Shown here: piece by piece, positions 47,970 through 57,572 of the stretch
Layout: every line of letters starts with the position of its first letter
Numbering within the stretch: the stretch's first letter is position 1
Assembly (NCBI RefSeq): GCF_018271975.1
Contig: NZ_JAGUCN010000014.1
Span: forward strand, 1-64,000
Direction of reading: 5' to 3'
Source of the DNA: Carboxylicivirga mesophila
GTDB lineage: Bacteria > Bacteroidota > Bacteroidia > Bacteroidales > Marinilabiliaceae
Length of the DNA stretch: 64,000 nt
Made by a program: the position numbers and the translations under genes
Notes under the pieces: model-generated
Told to the model about the DNA's origin: nothing
The model's database searches: none
What the model saw: the letters and a program-made list of their open reading frames with translations, nothing else

Positions 47970-49373
47970 TTACTCCATTTGCCATAGAGCGGCAGCTGAA
48001 ATCATCTGCTTTGCATTCAACATGAGGTCTCGCCTATTTGCATTCTCGCATGCCACATAATTATGAATCTCATTAGCTCCGTCGTATCCTGGCGTCTCAC
48101 CATTATCCGTCATGTCCATTATCATTTCACAGAGTTTCAAAGTTAATAGTTGTGGGAATTTCATCTCATGAATCATATTTCCTGATGAACTTGAACTTAA
48201 ATAAATGGCACCAGCATCAATACTCCATCCAGACAGTGAGCTGTTTTTAAAATCGTTATGATGAATAAAATTATTTTGTCCTAACACAAGTATACCACCA
48301 AAACATAAATTTTGGTTTAAATTCATAAAAGTATTGTCCTCAATGCCTGCATTATTAACCAAGTTGTGAAGAAAGATACCCCAGTAACGAGGTGTTTCAA
48401 TTGTATTATCAAATACATGAAGGCCTGAGGGAATATTAAAGAAGAACATACCAGGCAATCCGGCTGAATGGATTTTAACATGAGTATTTCTCACAGTTGC
48501 CTGTGAATTCAGTACATTCATTCCAGTTATTCCTTGTCCTACATTAATAGCCTGAAGCTTATCAATACTTATCAACGAGCCTGGAGCAAAGCGCATAAAT
48601 AAACAAGCTGCATCCCCCAGGTTTTCAGCCTCTACATTTTTAACGAAAAGCTTTCCTGATTCATTAATATCTGTAACTGGAGATCCCAACATTACATGGA
48701 TTCCCCAACTGACATTCATGCCAGCAATATTTCCAAATGCATTAGTTTGCAATCCTCGCAGACATACATTCTCAATATATGTATCATGTTCCCCACCTAA
48801 TATTTCGATAAATGTGCTTATATAAGTGGAAGGGTTTCCATAGTAATCAGGCATAATATCAGTCGGTTGCTCATCCTCTATTAGAATTGTGAAATTGTTT
48901 AAAACCACATCTCCCACTGCATTGTCAAATTGCAAAACGGTAGCTAAGAAGGGATTTCCACCAGTTAAAGACCACCATTCTGAAGTAGCCCCCTCGAATC
49001 CTATTTCTGCACTCTGTCTGCCAGCGTGAATTATGCTATTGTACTTTCCTTCTCCACACAAGGTACCCTGAAACCCAGGTACCACTATATTTCTGCTTGT
49101 ATAGTAATGATCAACTGTCGATTTATCTCCATCAGTCAAACAAACCATTCCGCCAGTTTGACTAACATATAGCAATGCAGTCTCTATATTATCTGCATCC
49201 GTAACTCCTGTAGCATCACCACTGGGAGTTACATATACAGCATCCCCGGTAACTACTAAGGCCTTTAAGCCCAATCGCTCCTCATCCACTTTTAATGGCA
49301 AATCATCATCAGCAATCTGATTGCAACAAACTAATACTATTGCCATAGTCATCCAAACTCCTATTCTTCTCAT
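47970..49373 (-). CDS. Secreted right-handed beta-helix protein
   Basis: The 467-residue protein begins with a hydrophobic secretion signal (MTMAIVLVCC; a Cys pair makes a lipoprotein possible). The middle and C-terminal parts have the short, regular Asn-rich coils of parallel beta-helix proteins, for example YIENVCLRGLQTNAFGNIAG, LHVFDNTIETPRYWG and NFIHHNDFKNSSLSGW. This is pectate-lyase-like in fold. No catalytic residue set is recognised. It is monocistronic; the 22-bp repeat array lies upstream of it, between it and the divergent RHS-like gene. Confidence 0.7.
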   Translation of the reverse strand: MRRIGVWMTMAIVLVCCNQIADDDLPLKVDEERLGLKALVVTGDAVYVTPSGDATGVTDADNIETALLYVSQTGGMVCLTDGDKSTVDHYYTSRNIVVPGFQGTLCGEGKYNSIIHAGRQSAEIGFEGATSEWWSLTGGNPFLATVLQFDNAVGDVVLNNFTILIEDEQPTDIMPDYYGNPSTYISTFIEILGGEHDTYIENVCLRGLQTNAFGNIAGMNVSWGIHVMLGSPVTDINESGKLFVKNVEAENLGDAACLFMRFAPGSLISIDKLQAINVGQGITGMNVLNSQATVRNTHVKIHSAGLPGMFFFNIPSGLHVFDNTIETPRYWGIFLHNLVNNAGIEDNTFMNLNQNLCFGGILVLGQNNFIHHNDFKNSSLSGWSIDAGAIYLSSSSSGNMIHEMKFPQLLTLKLCEMIMDMTDNGETPGYDGANEIHNYVACENANRRDLMLNAKQMISAAALWQME

Positions 49374-49565
49374 CTGACAAATTATTAAAATGTTATATTG
49401 TATGTTTCACGCCTTGAGCAATTGCGCAGGTAGGTTACTATGTCACCAAGATACTATGCCAAACAGTAGATGTCAATAAGCGTTTTTGCATCACTATTGG
49501 ACAACCAAATTAACCTTTTAAAAAACCAATCAAAACCAGTTAAAAAAGCATTATATTGAATTCCT

Positions 49566-49719
49566 TAAACCAATCTTATGGAAAGGTTTAACCTTTTCAT
49601 CTCTTTCCTTTAACCTTTCTTGCCAAAAGGTTTAACCTTTACGCCGCTTTCCCTTAACCTTTTATGCCAAAAGGTTTAACCTTTACGTCTCTTGCCTTTA
49701 ACCTTTGCGTTACAACCAT
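49566..49719. repeat. Phased 22-bp tandem repeat array
   Basis: The core TTAACCTTT occurs six times at 49588, 49610, 49632, 49654, 49676 and 49698, each exactly 22 bp after the last. Alternate units carry AAAGGT before the core (making AAAGGTTTAACCTTT palindromes), so there is also a 44-bp period. One unphased copy lies at 49510. Nothing else is recognised in 49374-49830. Confidence 0.85.
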
Positions 49720-49830
49720 ATATCCATACATAATGATGACTATTAAAATGAAAATTATAATTTAGTAGTCACTGAACTAAAAATCCAGAAATGGTATCTG
49801 CGTAAGATAACTTTCAGCAAATAAAACCAG

Positions 49831-50631
49831 ATGGAGAATTGGACTACAACAAAAATTGAGCTTGATACTGACAAAAAAGAAGTGAATAAGTATCTGTTTA
49901 AATCATTTACGATAGACGCTCGTGGGAATATGCTCAATGAAATAGAATACGATTCTAACAATAACGCCCTTTATAAGCGTGTTTGCAGATACTTTGACAC
50001 TGATAAAATCAAAGAGTTCATTGAATATGACCCATTTAATGAATTATTAGAGAGGCACCTTTATACCAAGAATGATAATGGAGAAATTGATAAAGTAGAA
50101 TTTGAGTTTGAAGAAGGTAGAAAAACCGTTAAAACTTTCGCTTTTACTGATATCGGAAACGCTGATAAAGCCACAATAACTGATGAGAATGGGGATGTAA
50201 CGGGCTATGAGATTTACCAATTGGATGAATTAGGACGCGTGGTGGCTGAAATAGAATTGGATGCTGACAATAATGAAATATCCAGATACGAGAAAACCTA
50301 CCAAGAAGACGAGAAATTGTTATATGAAAAACTATTTCGCGATGACCAACTTTGCAACGGCGAACACTTTGAATATGACAACAATGGAAACCTAATTAAG
50401 AAAACGCAAAGAGACTACATCAATAATAATGAAGTGATTGATACCTATACCTATGACAGTAACAATAATATGCTGCTCAATTGCTCACATCAAAATGGCA
50501 CCTTGGTTTTTGAAAACAAGTGCACGTATAATGAATACAATCAACTAATCTCAGAAGAGGTCTTTCAGATTAATATTTGGACCGGACACATCATATGCCA
50601 TGAAAAGTTGATCCACGAAAAGGCAAAATAA
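49831..50631 (+). CDS. RHS/YD-repeat-like protein without signal peptide
   Basis: The 266-residue protein starts MENWTTTKIELDTDK and consists of recurring YD-type units: YDSNNNALYKR, FEYDNNGNLIKKTQRDY, YTYDSNNNMLLNC, TYNEYNQLISEE, plus IYQLDELGRVVAEIELD. These match the RHS repeat pattern (Tyr-Asp then Gly-Asn-Leu). There is no signal peptide, membrane segment or toxin tip, so it would be cytoplasmic as annotated. It could be a fragment of a larger RHS element or a distinct cytoplasmic protein. It lies just downstream of the 22-bp array. Confidence 0.65.
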   Translation: MENWTTTKIELDTDKKEVNKYLFKSFTIDARGNMLNEIEYDSNNNALYKRVCRYFDTDKIKEFIEYDPFNELLERHLYTKNDNGEIDKVEFEFEEGRKTVKTFAFTDIGNADKATITDENGDVTGYEIYQLDELGRVVAEIELDADNNEISRYEKTYQEDEKLLYEKLFRDDQLCNGEHFEYDNNGNLIKKTQRDYINNNEVIDTYTYDSNNNMLLNCSHQNGTLVFENKCTYNEYNQLISEEVFQINIWTGHIICHEKLIHEKAK

Positions 50632-50693
50632 ACATAATCATTCAACGGCATCAGGCAGTCAACACATTGCCCTCTCACCTTATCGCCTCTGAT

Positions 50694-50753
50694 TTAATAC
50701 CAATTGCATTTCAATATGAGCTTTAAGCAAAACTGTGAAATTGCAATGGTTAA
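50694..50753. repeat. Imperfect inverted repeat, possible mobile-element remnant
   Basis: Left arm 50694-50713 and right arm 50736-50753 are near-complementary (both contain a TTGCA core and a TTAA end), separated by 22 bp. The surrounding gap 50632-50787 has no gene. It resembles a small MITE-like or IS-end relic, though no duplicated target is seen. Confidence 0.35.
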
Positions 50754-50938
50754 TGCCGATAATAAACGAAAGCGTCTTTGGAAATATATGAACCAAAGGC
50801 ACATTTCGATATTAAATAGGTATAACAGACATACTTTCAATCACATTAATTGTATGCTCATTTGCGTTATCAGCTCAATCACTTTTAAACGACAGCACTT
50901 TTTCAGGACTCCAACTACGCAGCATTGGCCCTGCACTC

Positions 50939-53900
50939 ATGTCGGGGCGCATAGCCGATATAGCCATTCACCCCACCAATCCAAACATCTGGTACGTTGC
51001 CGTTGGTTCGGGTGGTGTGTGGAAAACCGTAAATGCCGGCACCACCTGGCAACCCATCTTCGATAAGCAAAGTGTATACTCCACCGGCTGCATTACCATC
51101 GACCCAAACAATCACCATGTGATATGGCTGGGCACCGGCGAAAATGTGGGCGGACGACACGTTAGTTTTGGCGATGGCATCTACAAAAGTGAAGACGATG
51201 GTGCCACCTGGACAAACATAGGACTGACGGCCTCCGAACACATATCCAAAATCATTGTCCACCCGCATAACTCCAATATAATTTGGGTAGCAGCCCAGGG
51301 ACCACTCTGGAGTAAAGGCGACGAGCGAGGCATCTTTCTCTCAATCGATGGCGGACAAAACTGGACACAAACTTTGGGCGACAAGCAATGGAAGGGGGCA
51401 ACCGATTTGGTAATAGACCCGCGTAACCCCAATGTGCTTTATGCTGCCACCTGGCAACGTCATCGTAACGTAGCGGCTTATTTGGGCGGCGGCCCCGGTT
51501 CGGGCATCTACCGTTCCGATGATGGTGGCAACACCTGGCAAAAGCTGAATAAAGGACTTCCTGATAGCAACATGGGGAAGATTGGTTTGGCCATATCACC
51601 TCAGCAACCCGATGTGGTTTATGCAGCCATTGAGCTGAACCATCGCACAGGAGGCGTTTATCGTTCCTCCAACAAAGGGGCGTCGTGGAGCAAAATGTCG
51701 GATGCAGTTTCTGGTGCTACCGGACCACACTACTACCAGGAGCTGTATGCCTGTCCGCATCAGTTCGATAAGCTGTACCTGGTGGATGTACGTATGCAGG
51801 TTTCCGCAGATGGAGGCAAAACCTTTAAGCGAATGAGTGAACAGCACAAGCATTCGGATAATCATGCCATCGCTTTCAGGGATGATGACCCTGACTATTT
51901 GCTGGTGGGCACCGATGGCGGCCTGTACGAAACATTTGACGGCACCAAAAACTGGCGTTATGTAGCCAATCTGCCGGTCACACAGTTTTACAAGCTCGCA
52001 GTAGATGATGCCGAACCATTTTACCATATCTACGGCGGTACACAGGATAATAACACACAGGGTGGCCCTTCTCGCACCGATAAATCCAATGGCATAACCA
52101 ATGCCGACTGGTACATCACCCTCTTTGCCGATGGCCATCAACCAGCTACCGAGCCCGGTAATCCTAACATTGTTTACTGCGAATGGCAGGAAGGTAACCT
52201 GGTGCGCGTGGACAAAACCAACGGTGAGATTGTGCACATACAACCGCAACCTCAAGAGGGAGAGCCCTTTGAGCGCTTTAACTGGGATGGACCCATTCTG
52301 GTGAGTCCGCATCAGCCAACACGCCTTTATTTTGCTTCACAGCGGGTGTGGCGCTCCGATAACAGAGGCGATAGCTGGACAGCCATTTCGGGCGACCTGA
52401 CCAAAAATGAAGAACGGCTAAGCCTGCCAATAATGGGCAGTATACAAAGCTGGGACAATGCCTGGGACCTATCAGCCATGTCTACCTACAACACCATTAC
52501 CTCACTGGCCGAATCGCCCTTGCAACAAGGCTTGATCTATGCCGGCACCGATGATGGCCTAATTAGTATTACGGACGATGGAGGTGCCAACTGGCGTAGC
52601 CTGACCGTGGATAAACTGCCCGGAGTACCAGCCACCGCTTTTGTCAATGATATTAAGGCCGATTTGTTTGATGCCAACACGGTATATGTGTGTCTCGATA
52701 ACCATAAGTTTGGCGACTTTAAACCCTATTTATATAGAAGTACCAATAAAGGTCAATCGTGGAGTGCCATTAAAGGTAATCTTCCCGACAAAACTCTGGT
52801 TTGGCGTTTTGTGCAGGACCATATCAATCCATCCCTATGCTTTGTGGGTACAGAGTTTGGCCTTTACTTCACCATTGATGGAGGCGATAACTGGACGCAG
52901 CTGACAGGCAATGTACCAACCATCTCATTCAGAGATATTGCCATACAGCGGCGCGAAAACGATTTGGTGGGTGCTTCCTTTGGTCGCGGCTTTTATGTAT
53001 TGGATGACTACTCCCCATTGCGCCATGTCAGTCAGGAACAGCTTCAGCAAGAAGCCACCCTCTTCCCTACACGTGCTGCATTGCGTTACATTCCACGCCC
53101 AAGCATGACCATGGCTGGAAAAGGAGCGCAGGGTGCCGCTTTCTTTACAGCACCTAACCCCGCTTTTGGTGCTGTTTTTACCTACTATCTGAAGGACGAC
53201 TATCCCATGCTAAAGCAACAACGCCGAAAAAAAGAAAAAGCAGCCCTGAATAAAGGGGAAGCAATACAATTTCCGGGCTGGGAACAAGTAGAGAAAGAGC
53301 GCCGGCAAGATACCACCAAGGTGTGGCTCAGCATTACCGATGACAATGGTCAATTAATCCGCCGCCTGCGAGTTCCTGCTGGCAAAGGGTTCCACAGGGT
53401 CGCCTGGGATTTACGTTATGCTTCCATATCCCCTGTCAGCCCCGCTAAACCATCTAGCAAGGGTAGCGGCTACCTCGCACCTTCGGGTACTTACACTGCG
53501 AGTTTATCCAAGGAAGCTGATGGTGAAACAATCCCTTTATCATCGCCCATTGAATTTGAGGTGGTGCCCATTAATGCAGGAAGCCTTGAGCAAGCCACCG
53601 AAAATAGTTTTGATGGATATATCACTGAGTTGAGGGCTATGCAAAAAGACATCTCAGCCATCAATAAAGTTGTTAAAGAAGCTTTTAAGCAGGTTGATGC
53701 ATTGACTCTGGCCGCACAACAATCGAAACTGGAAGCAGGCATTGCAGAGCAGCAATTACATGGTATCAGGCAACGTTTATATGAGATTGATAAAAAGTTA
53801 AACGGCAATGCCAGCAAAAACATGATTGGTGAAAAAACAAAACCATCGGTTAACAGTCGTTTCATGGCTGCTTCGCAGAATATTGCCAACAACACCTATG

Positions 53901-54061
53901 GCCCAACAGCTACGCAGAAGGAGAATCTGGCCATTGCTCAACATGCTTTTATGGCTATAAAAGAAGACGTTAAGCAAATCATAGAGATTGACCTGAAGCA
54001 GGTAATGCAGCTTATTCTGGATAATGACGGCCCATGGGTGGAAGGCATGCCTCTGCCCTAA
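50939..54061 (+). CDS. Sortilin/VPS10-type BNR-repeat propeller protein
   Basis: The 1040 residues from this ATG carry many BNR/Asp-box-like repeats (VWKTVNAGTTWQPI, IYKSEDDGATWTNIG, IYRSDDGGNTWQKL, LYRSTNKGQSWSAI), forming a ten-bladed-like sortilin propeller, then a C-terminal beta and helical region (about 800-1030). The ATG is not the true N-terminus: the frame stays open back to 50816 and encodes a signal-like segment (ILSITLIVCSFALSAQ followed by LLNDSTFSGLQLRSIGPAL) with no usable start codon. Likely a secreted glycan- or protein-binding protein or glycoside hydrolase-like; catalytic residues were not assigned. Confidence 0.85.
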   Translation: MSGRIADIAIHPTNPNIWYVAVGSGGVWKTVNAGTTWQPIFDKQSVYSTGCITIDPNNHHVIWLGTGENVGGRHVSFGDGIYKSEDDGATWTNIGLTASEHISKIIVHPHNSNIIWVAAQGPLWSKGDERGIFLSIDGGQNWTQTLGDKQWKGATDLVIDPRNPNVLYAATWQRHRNVAAYLGGGPGSGIYRSDDGGNTWQKLNKGLPDSNMGKIGLAISPQQPDVVYAAIELNHRTGGVYRSSNKGASWSKMSDAVSGATGPHYYQELYACPHQFDKLYLVDVRMQVSADGGKTFKRMSEQHKHSDNHAIAFRDDDPDYLLVGTDGGLYETFDGTKNWRYVANLPVTQFYKLAVDDAEPFYHIYGGTQDNNTQGGPSRTDKSNGITNADWYITLFADGHQPATEPGNPNIVYCEWQEGNLVRVDKTNGEIVHIQPQPQEGEPFERFNWDGPILVSPHQPTRLYFASQRVWRSDNRGDSWTAISGDLTKNEERLSLPIMGSIQSWDNAWDLSAMSTYNTITSLAESPLQQGLIYAGTDDGLISITDDGGANWRSLTVDKLPGVPATAFVNDIKADLFDANTVYVCLDNHKFGDFKPYLYRSTNKGQSWSAIKGNLPDKTLVWRFVQDHINPSLCFVGTEFGLYFTIDGGDNWTQLTGNVPTISFRDIAIQRRENDLVGASFGRGFYVLDDYSPLRHVSQEQLQQEATLFPTRAALRYIPRPSMTMAGKGAQGAAFFTAPNPAFGAVFTYYLKDDYPMLKQQRRKKEKAALNKGEAIQFPGWEQVEKERRQDTTKVWLSITDDNGQLIRRLRVPAGKGFHRVAWDLRYASISPVSPAKPSSKGSGYLAPSGTYTASLSKEADGETIPLSSPIEFEVVPINAGSLEQATENSFDGYITELRAMQKDISAINKVVKEAFKQVDALTLAAQQSKLEAGIAEQQLHGIRQRLYEIDKKLNGNASKNMIGEKTKPSVNSRFMAASQNIANNTYGPTATQKENLAIAQHAFMAIKEDVKQIIEIDLKQVMQLILDNDGPWVEGMPLP

Positions 54062-54084
54062 AATAATTTTTTCGAAACAGCATC

Positions 54085-54124
54085 GCAAAAGGACTTTCTG
54101 AAAAAAAAAGGAAGTTCCTTTTGC
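54085..54124 (+). terminator. Imperfect hairpin terminator
   Basis: GCAAAAGGA (54085-54093) pairs with TCCTTTTGC (54116-54124) over a 22-base loop that includes A-rich sequence. It lies just after the sortilin-type gene. Confidence 0.5.
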
Positions 54125-54190
54125 TTGCATCAATAGGTCATTTCCAATTCTTCTGCGTATTTTTAACTGATAATTTCTAACTCTAATCGG

Positions 54191-56596
54191 ATGACTGTCT
54201 TTCGTATCTGCTTTTTTATATGCTCCCTGTCAATTGCTGTTCAGGCCAATGGCCAGATAGCTGAAAATGATTCGGCAAGCAACGTTATTGTACAGATAGA
54301 TGCTATTGAAGTGCCGGGGCGCAGTGCAATGGCCATTTCCCAACTCAATAAAATTGATAAAGCATTATTAGAGCAGGATGAGCTCAACAATCTCATCAGC
54401 GAAAGTCAGGAACGGCTGATGGACATCGACAGTATCTACGAAACAGAAAACTACAAAGACCTCAGTAGCTTCAACCGACGTCACCTGCTTAATAAACGCT
54501 CATACTGGAAACAACGTCAGGAACAGGTAGAATCAATAGTGGATATTCTTGCAGCAGAGCTGGATAAGCTGGATTCCCAGCGTCGCAGCGTGCAAAAAAT
54601 TGATAAGCAATGGCGTTCAATTACCCAATACCTTGGCATTGAGGCCAAAGACAGTATTATTCAAACTAATATTAACCGGGTTTACACTAAAAAAAATCAG
54701 CTGCTTGGTAAACTTATCAAACAGGAAAGTCAATTACTAATGACCCAGGATCAAGCCATTACTGAAAGGGCCAGAGTTCTGTCTTTAGTAGATGAAATAG
54801 AACAACAAATAAATGAAGATGAAGACAATGTTTTTGCCCGTAGTCCTTTAGCATTTAATGAGTTGTTTAAACACGACTCTTTCAGCTCAGTTAAAACAGC
54901 TCTTAAAAAGAATGTAAAGATAGAAGGGCAACTGGTGGCGGATTATCTAAAAGACCACCGCGCCAATGCCTTCATGTTCTTAGTATTGTTGTTGAGTGGC
55001 ATTTTTGCTTTTCGGTGGGTAAAAAAAGTTATCATGCGAAAGGGCATCATTAAAAATGGCTCCTATTACCAACAGCAATTCCATCGCCTCTTAAGTGATT
55101 ACAAAAGCACTGCATTTGTAATAATCATCTGGCTGTCGGCTTTACTATTTCCCAATCAGCCACTATTATTTAAAGATATCATTCGGGTGGTTATTTGCAT
55201 CCCTCTCATCATCTTATTGTCTCGCCTGGTTGATAGGCGCTTGTTTATAAATATTCTGATATTATTTACCCTGATTCTGATTCAACTACCTTTCAACTTG
55301 TTTCCGCCCAATCAGATTCACTACCAGGTATTTATTATTATTGCAGCACTCATCGAAATGGTGGTACTGGTTAATATCCGCTTGTACCTTCTTCAGTTGA
55401 TATTGCCCGGCAAACCATTAAGATCTTTCATTAACCGCTTTTTAATTGGTGTTATAGGCTTGCTTGTCGTTTTTTCATTAATGGGAATTGCCGGATATAC
55501 TGTGCTCACTGAACTAATAGTTAACACCATCCTTACAAATACCTTTAGCATTGCTCTGCTGTTCGTATCTATGCTTATTGCCATTGGTATGATTGATTAC
55601 CTGTTTGACAGCATGCGTAACCGTAACCTAAAAGTGTTTTATACGCATGGCGCCAGTTTAAGAAAAAGACTGGTGCAGGCTGTTGTTACTGTCTCTGTTA
55701 TTATGGGTGTTTATATTATTCTGCTGAGTATAAAATTAGATGATGAAGTACTGACATTTATTGGTGATGTGCTCACCTACCAGTTTGTCATCAGTGATAC
55801 ATTTAGTTTTTCACTGGGGCGAATTATTATGCTGATTGCCATTTTAACGCTGTCTATATTCACGGCCAATGTAATTAAAACGATATTGGAAGAAGATGTG
55901 CTGAGCCGAACAAAACTTGGCCAGGGACTCCCGCATACCATTGCTTTGCTCGCCAAATACACACTTATTACCATTGGTATTACCCTGGCTGTATCTATGG
56001 CGGGTATACCCATGACCAGCCTTACAGTGCTGATTGGGGCCTTTGGTGTTGGTATTGGCTTTGGCTTGCAGAATATCTTTAACAACCTGGTATCTGGTTT
56101 AATACTGCTCTTTGAACGTCCTATAAAAATTGATGATGTGATTGAAGTGGGACAGCTGTTGGGACGGGTTAAATCAATTGGCATACGCTCCAGCATTGTG
56201 CGCACCTTTGATGGTGCTGAAGTGATAGTGCCCAATGGTCAGCTCATATCCAACGAAGTGATTAACTGGACACATTCTGATCCGCAACGTCGCCATGAGG
56301 TAATTGTGGGTGTAGCATACGGCTCCAATGCCGAACAGGTAAAACAGATACTGGAAGATCTTTTACATGCTCATGATGATGTGCTCAAAGACCCTGAACC
56401 AAGCGTCCTGTTTATCAACATGGGTGATAGCTCTCTGGATTTCAGGCTATTATTCTGGATATCGAAAGTACAGGAAGGTTTAAAAATTAAAAGTGAAATT
56501 ACGCAAATGGTTTATGATGCATTGAACCAAGCAGGCATTACTATCCCATTCCCTCAGCGAGATATTCATATTATCAGCCAACCTGACAAAAAGTAG
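54191..56596 (+). CDS. MscS-family mechanosensitive channel with coiled-coil N-terminus
   Basis: The 801-residue protein has a signal peptide (1-21), a long periplasmic coiled coil (about 55-260, with KIDKALLEQDELNNLI and LDIDSIYETENYKDLS-like heptads), multiple membrane helices (about 265-600), and the MscS channel core: pore helix IGAFGVGIGFGLQNIFNN, then GDVIEVGQLLGRV-like beta domain and a C-terminal domain ending ITIPFPQRDIHI. It is an MscK/YbdG-like large MscS. It relieves osmotic downshock. Monocistronic and convergent with the GIDE-domain gene. Confidence 0.94.
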   Translation: MTVFRICFFICSLSIAVQANGQIAENDSASNVIVQIDAIEVPGRSAMAISQLNKIDKALLEQDELNNLISESQERLMDIDSIYETENYKDLSSFNRRHLLNKRSYWKQRQEQVESIVDILAAELDKLDSQRRSVQKIDKQWRSITQYLGIEAKDSIIQTNINRVYTKKNQLLGKLIKQESQLLMTQDQAITERARVLSLVDEIEQQINEDEDNVFARSPLAFNELFKHDSFSSVKTALKKNVKIEGQLVADYLKDHRANAFMFLVLLLSGIFAFRWVKKVIMRKGIIKNGSYYQQQFHRLLSDYKSTAFVIIIWLSALLFPNQPLLFKDIIRVVICIPLIILLSRLVDRRLFINILILFTLILIQLPFNLFPPNQIHYQVFIIIAALIEMVVLVNIRLYLLQLILPGKPLRSFINRFLIGVIGLLVVFSLMGIAGYTVLTELIVNTILTNTFSIALLFVSMLIAIGMIDYLFDSMRNRNLKVFYTHGASLRKRLVQAVVTVSVIMGVYIILLSIKLDDEVLTFIGDVLTYQFVISDTFSFSLGRIIMLIAILTLSIFTANVIKTILEEDVLSRTKLGQGLPHTIALLAKYTLITIGITLAVSMAGIPMTSLTVLIGAFGVGIGFGLQNIFNNLVSGLILLFERPIKIDDVIEVGQLLGRVKSIGIRSSIVRTFDGAEVIVPNGQLISNEVINWTHSDPQRRHEVIVGVAYGSNAEQVKQILEDLLHAHDDVLKDPEPSVLFINMGDSSLDFRLLFWISKVQEGLKIKSEITQMVYDALNQAGITIPFPQRDIHIISQPDKK

Positions 56597-56626
56597 CCAA
56601 AATCTGCTGTCAAAATAATGCTAACA

Positions 56627-57397
56627 TCACTTTTTTTGGAAATATCGACTATCCGTTGTTTTTCTGAAATAGCGATTATCGGGAACATGGCCCCCCGTCT
56701 GAAGCTTCTGTTTTTGTGTTGCTTTTTGCACCATGGCTTTTGTGGTTGATGGATCATCGCTTAGATACACCGGTATATCTGCATCTTCTGCTATTTCCAA
56801 TACTCGCCCATAAGACTCTGGCAGGTTCAGGCTTTGAGGAGTCTTCCATACACCCTTGCCCAATACCGCTATCTCCTCACCTTCTTCAAGAATACCTTCA
56901 CGGTAACGCAAAGTTTTATTAAAACCCAGCATATTCTCGCTCTCGTAGCCCTTATGATTCAGGTACCACTCCAGCTGCTCACTGGCATCATTCATAAACC
57001 CTGATGAGAAGTTGCGATCCTGCACAATGTAGCTTTTCAGTTGACCTCTGCCGATACAGGCATAATCTGCACCATCGCGAATGACAAATTTACCGGTTAC
57101 CTCTTCTTCAATCAACTTCTTCCAATGAGAGCTTTTGCCCGAGGACACCTTTTGCTCAACAAGCACATGGTAATAGGCACATTTTCTGTTTGACAAAGGC
57201 GCTACCAAAGCTTCATCGGCAAATTCAACCGTCCCAACCACCTTCGCCACATCGCCATCCCGAAAATCACTAAGGTGCTTCAAAACAGCTTTTTTAAGCT
57301 TACGTTTAATCAGTGCTTTCTTGTTAAAAAAAGAAGCCAGAACAATAACGACTATAAAGCCGACCACAAAGATGATAAAAACAGGATTTTCCAACAT
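56627..57397 (-). CDS. Membrane-anchored GIDE-domain (E3 ligase-like) protein
   Basis: I choose ATG 57397 (256 aa) because the preceding 19 codons of the long frame do not fit and the membrane helix (VFIIFVVGFIVVIVLASFF) starts directly. The C-terminal domain contains GDVAKVVGTVEF, LSNRKCAYYHVLVEQ, and FVIRDGADYACI, the GIDE/E3_UbLigase-like pattern of a family also found in eukaryotes and bacteria. Unlike the eukaryotic forms there is no RING finger. Function in bacteria is not known. It faces the MscS gene. Confidence 0.75.
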   Translation of the reverse strand: MLENPVFIIFVVGFIVVIVLASFFNKKALIKRKLKKAVLKHLSDFRDGDVAKVVGTVEFADEALVAPLSNRKCAYYHVLVEQKVSSGKSSHWKKLIEEEVTGKFVIRDGADYACIGRGQLKSYIVQDRNFSSGFMNDASEQLEWYLNHKGYESENMLGFNKTLRYREGILEEGEEIAVLGKGVWKTPQSLNLPESYGRVLEIAEDADIPVYLSDDPSTTKAMVQKATQKQKLQTGGHVPDNRYFRKTTDSRYFQKK

Positions 57398-57572
57398 AAG
57401 GGATGTGATTTGAGTAAAACTCCGTAAACAAGAGCACCTAAATATACAATACATTTTGATAATACCATTCGCCCATCACCTCTTATGATAGTTACATTAA
57501 TATTTATGCATCAAAAACAGACCATATCTGAACAATTTCGATAACAGATCCTTGAATGATTAAACCACATAC

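Noticed and set aside
49374-49565. Search for a gene or CRISPR array in the gap before the 22-bp array
   Set aside because: The repeat units are far shorter than CRISPR repeats and no spacer pattern or cas gene is present.
50704-51066. 120-residue plus-strand frame overlapping the sortilin-type start
   Set aside because: The first part may carry the lost N-terminus, but past 50940 it is a shadow of the real reading frame.
51596-52312. 238-residue minus-strand frame opposite the sortilin-type gene
   Set aside because: The plus strand has repeated BNR motifs; the opposite frame does not.
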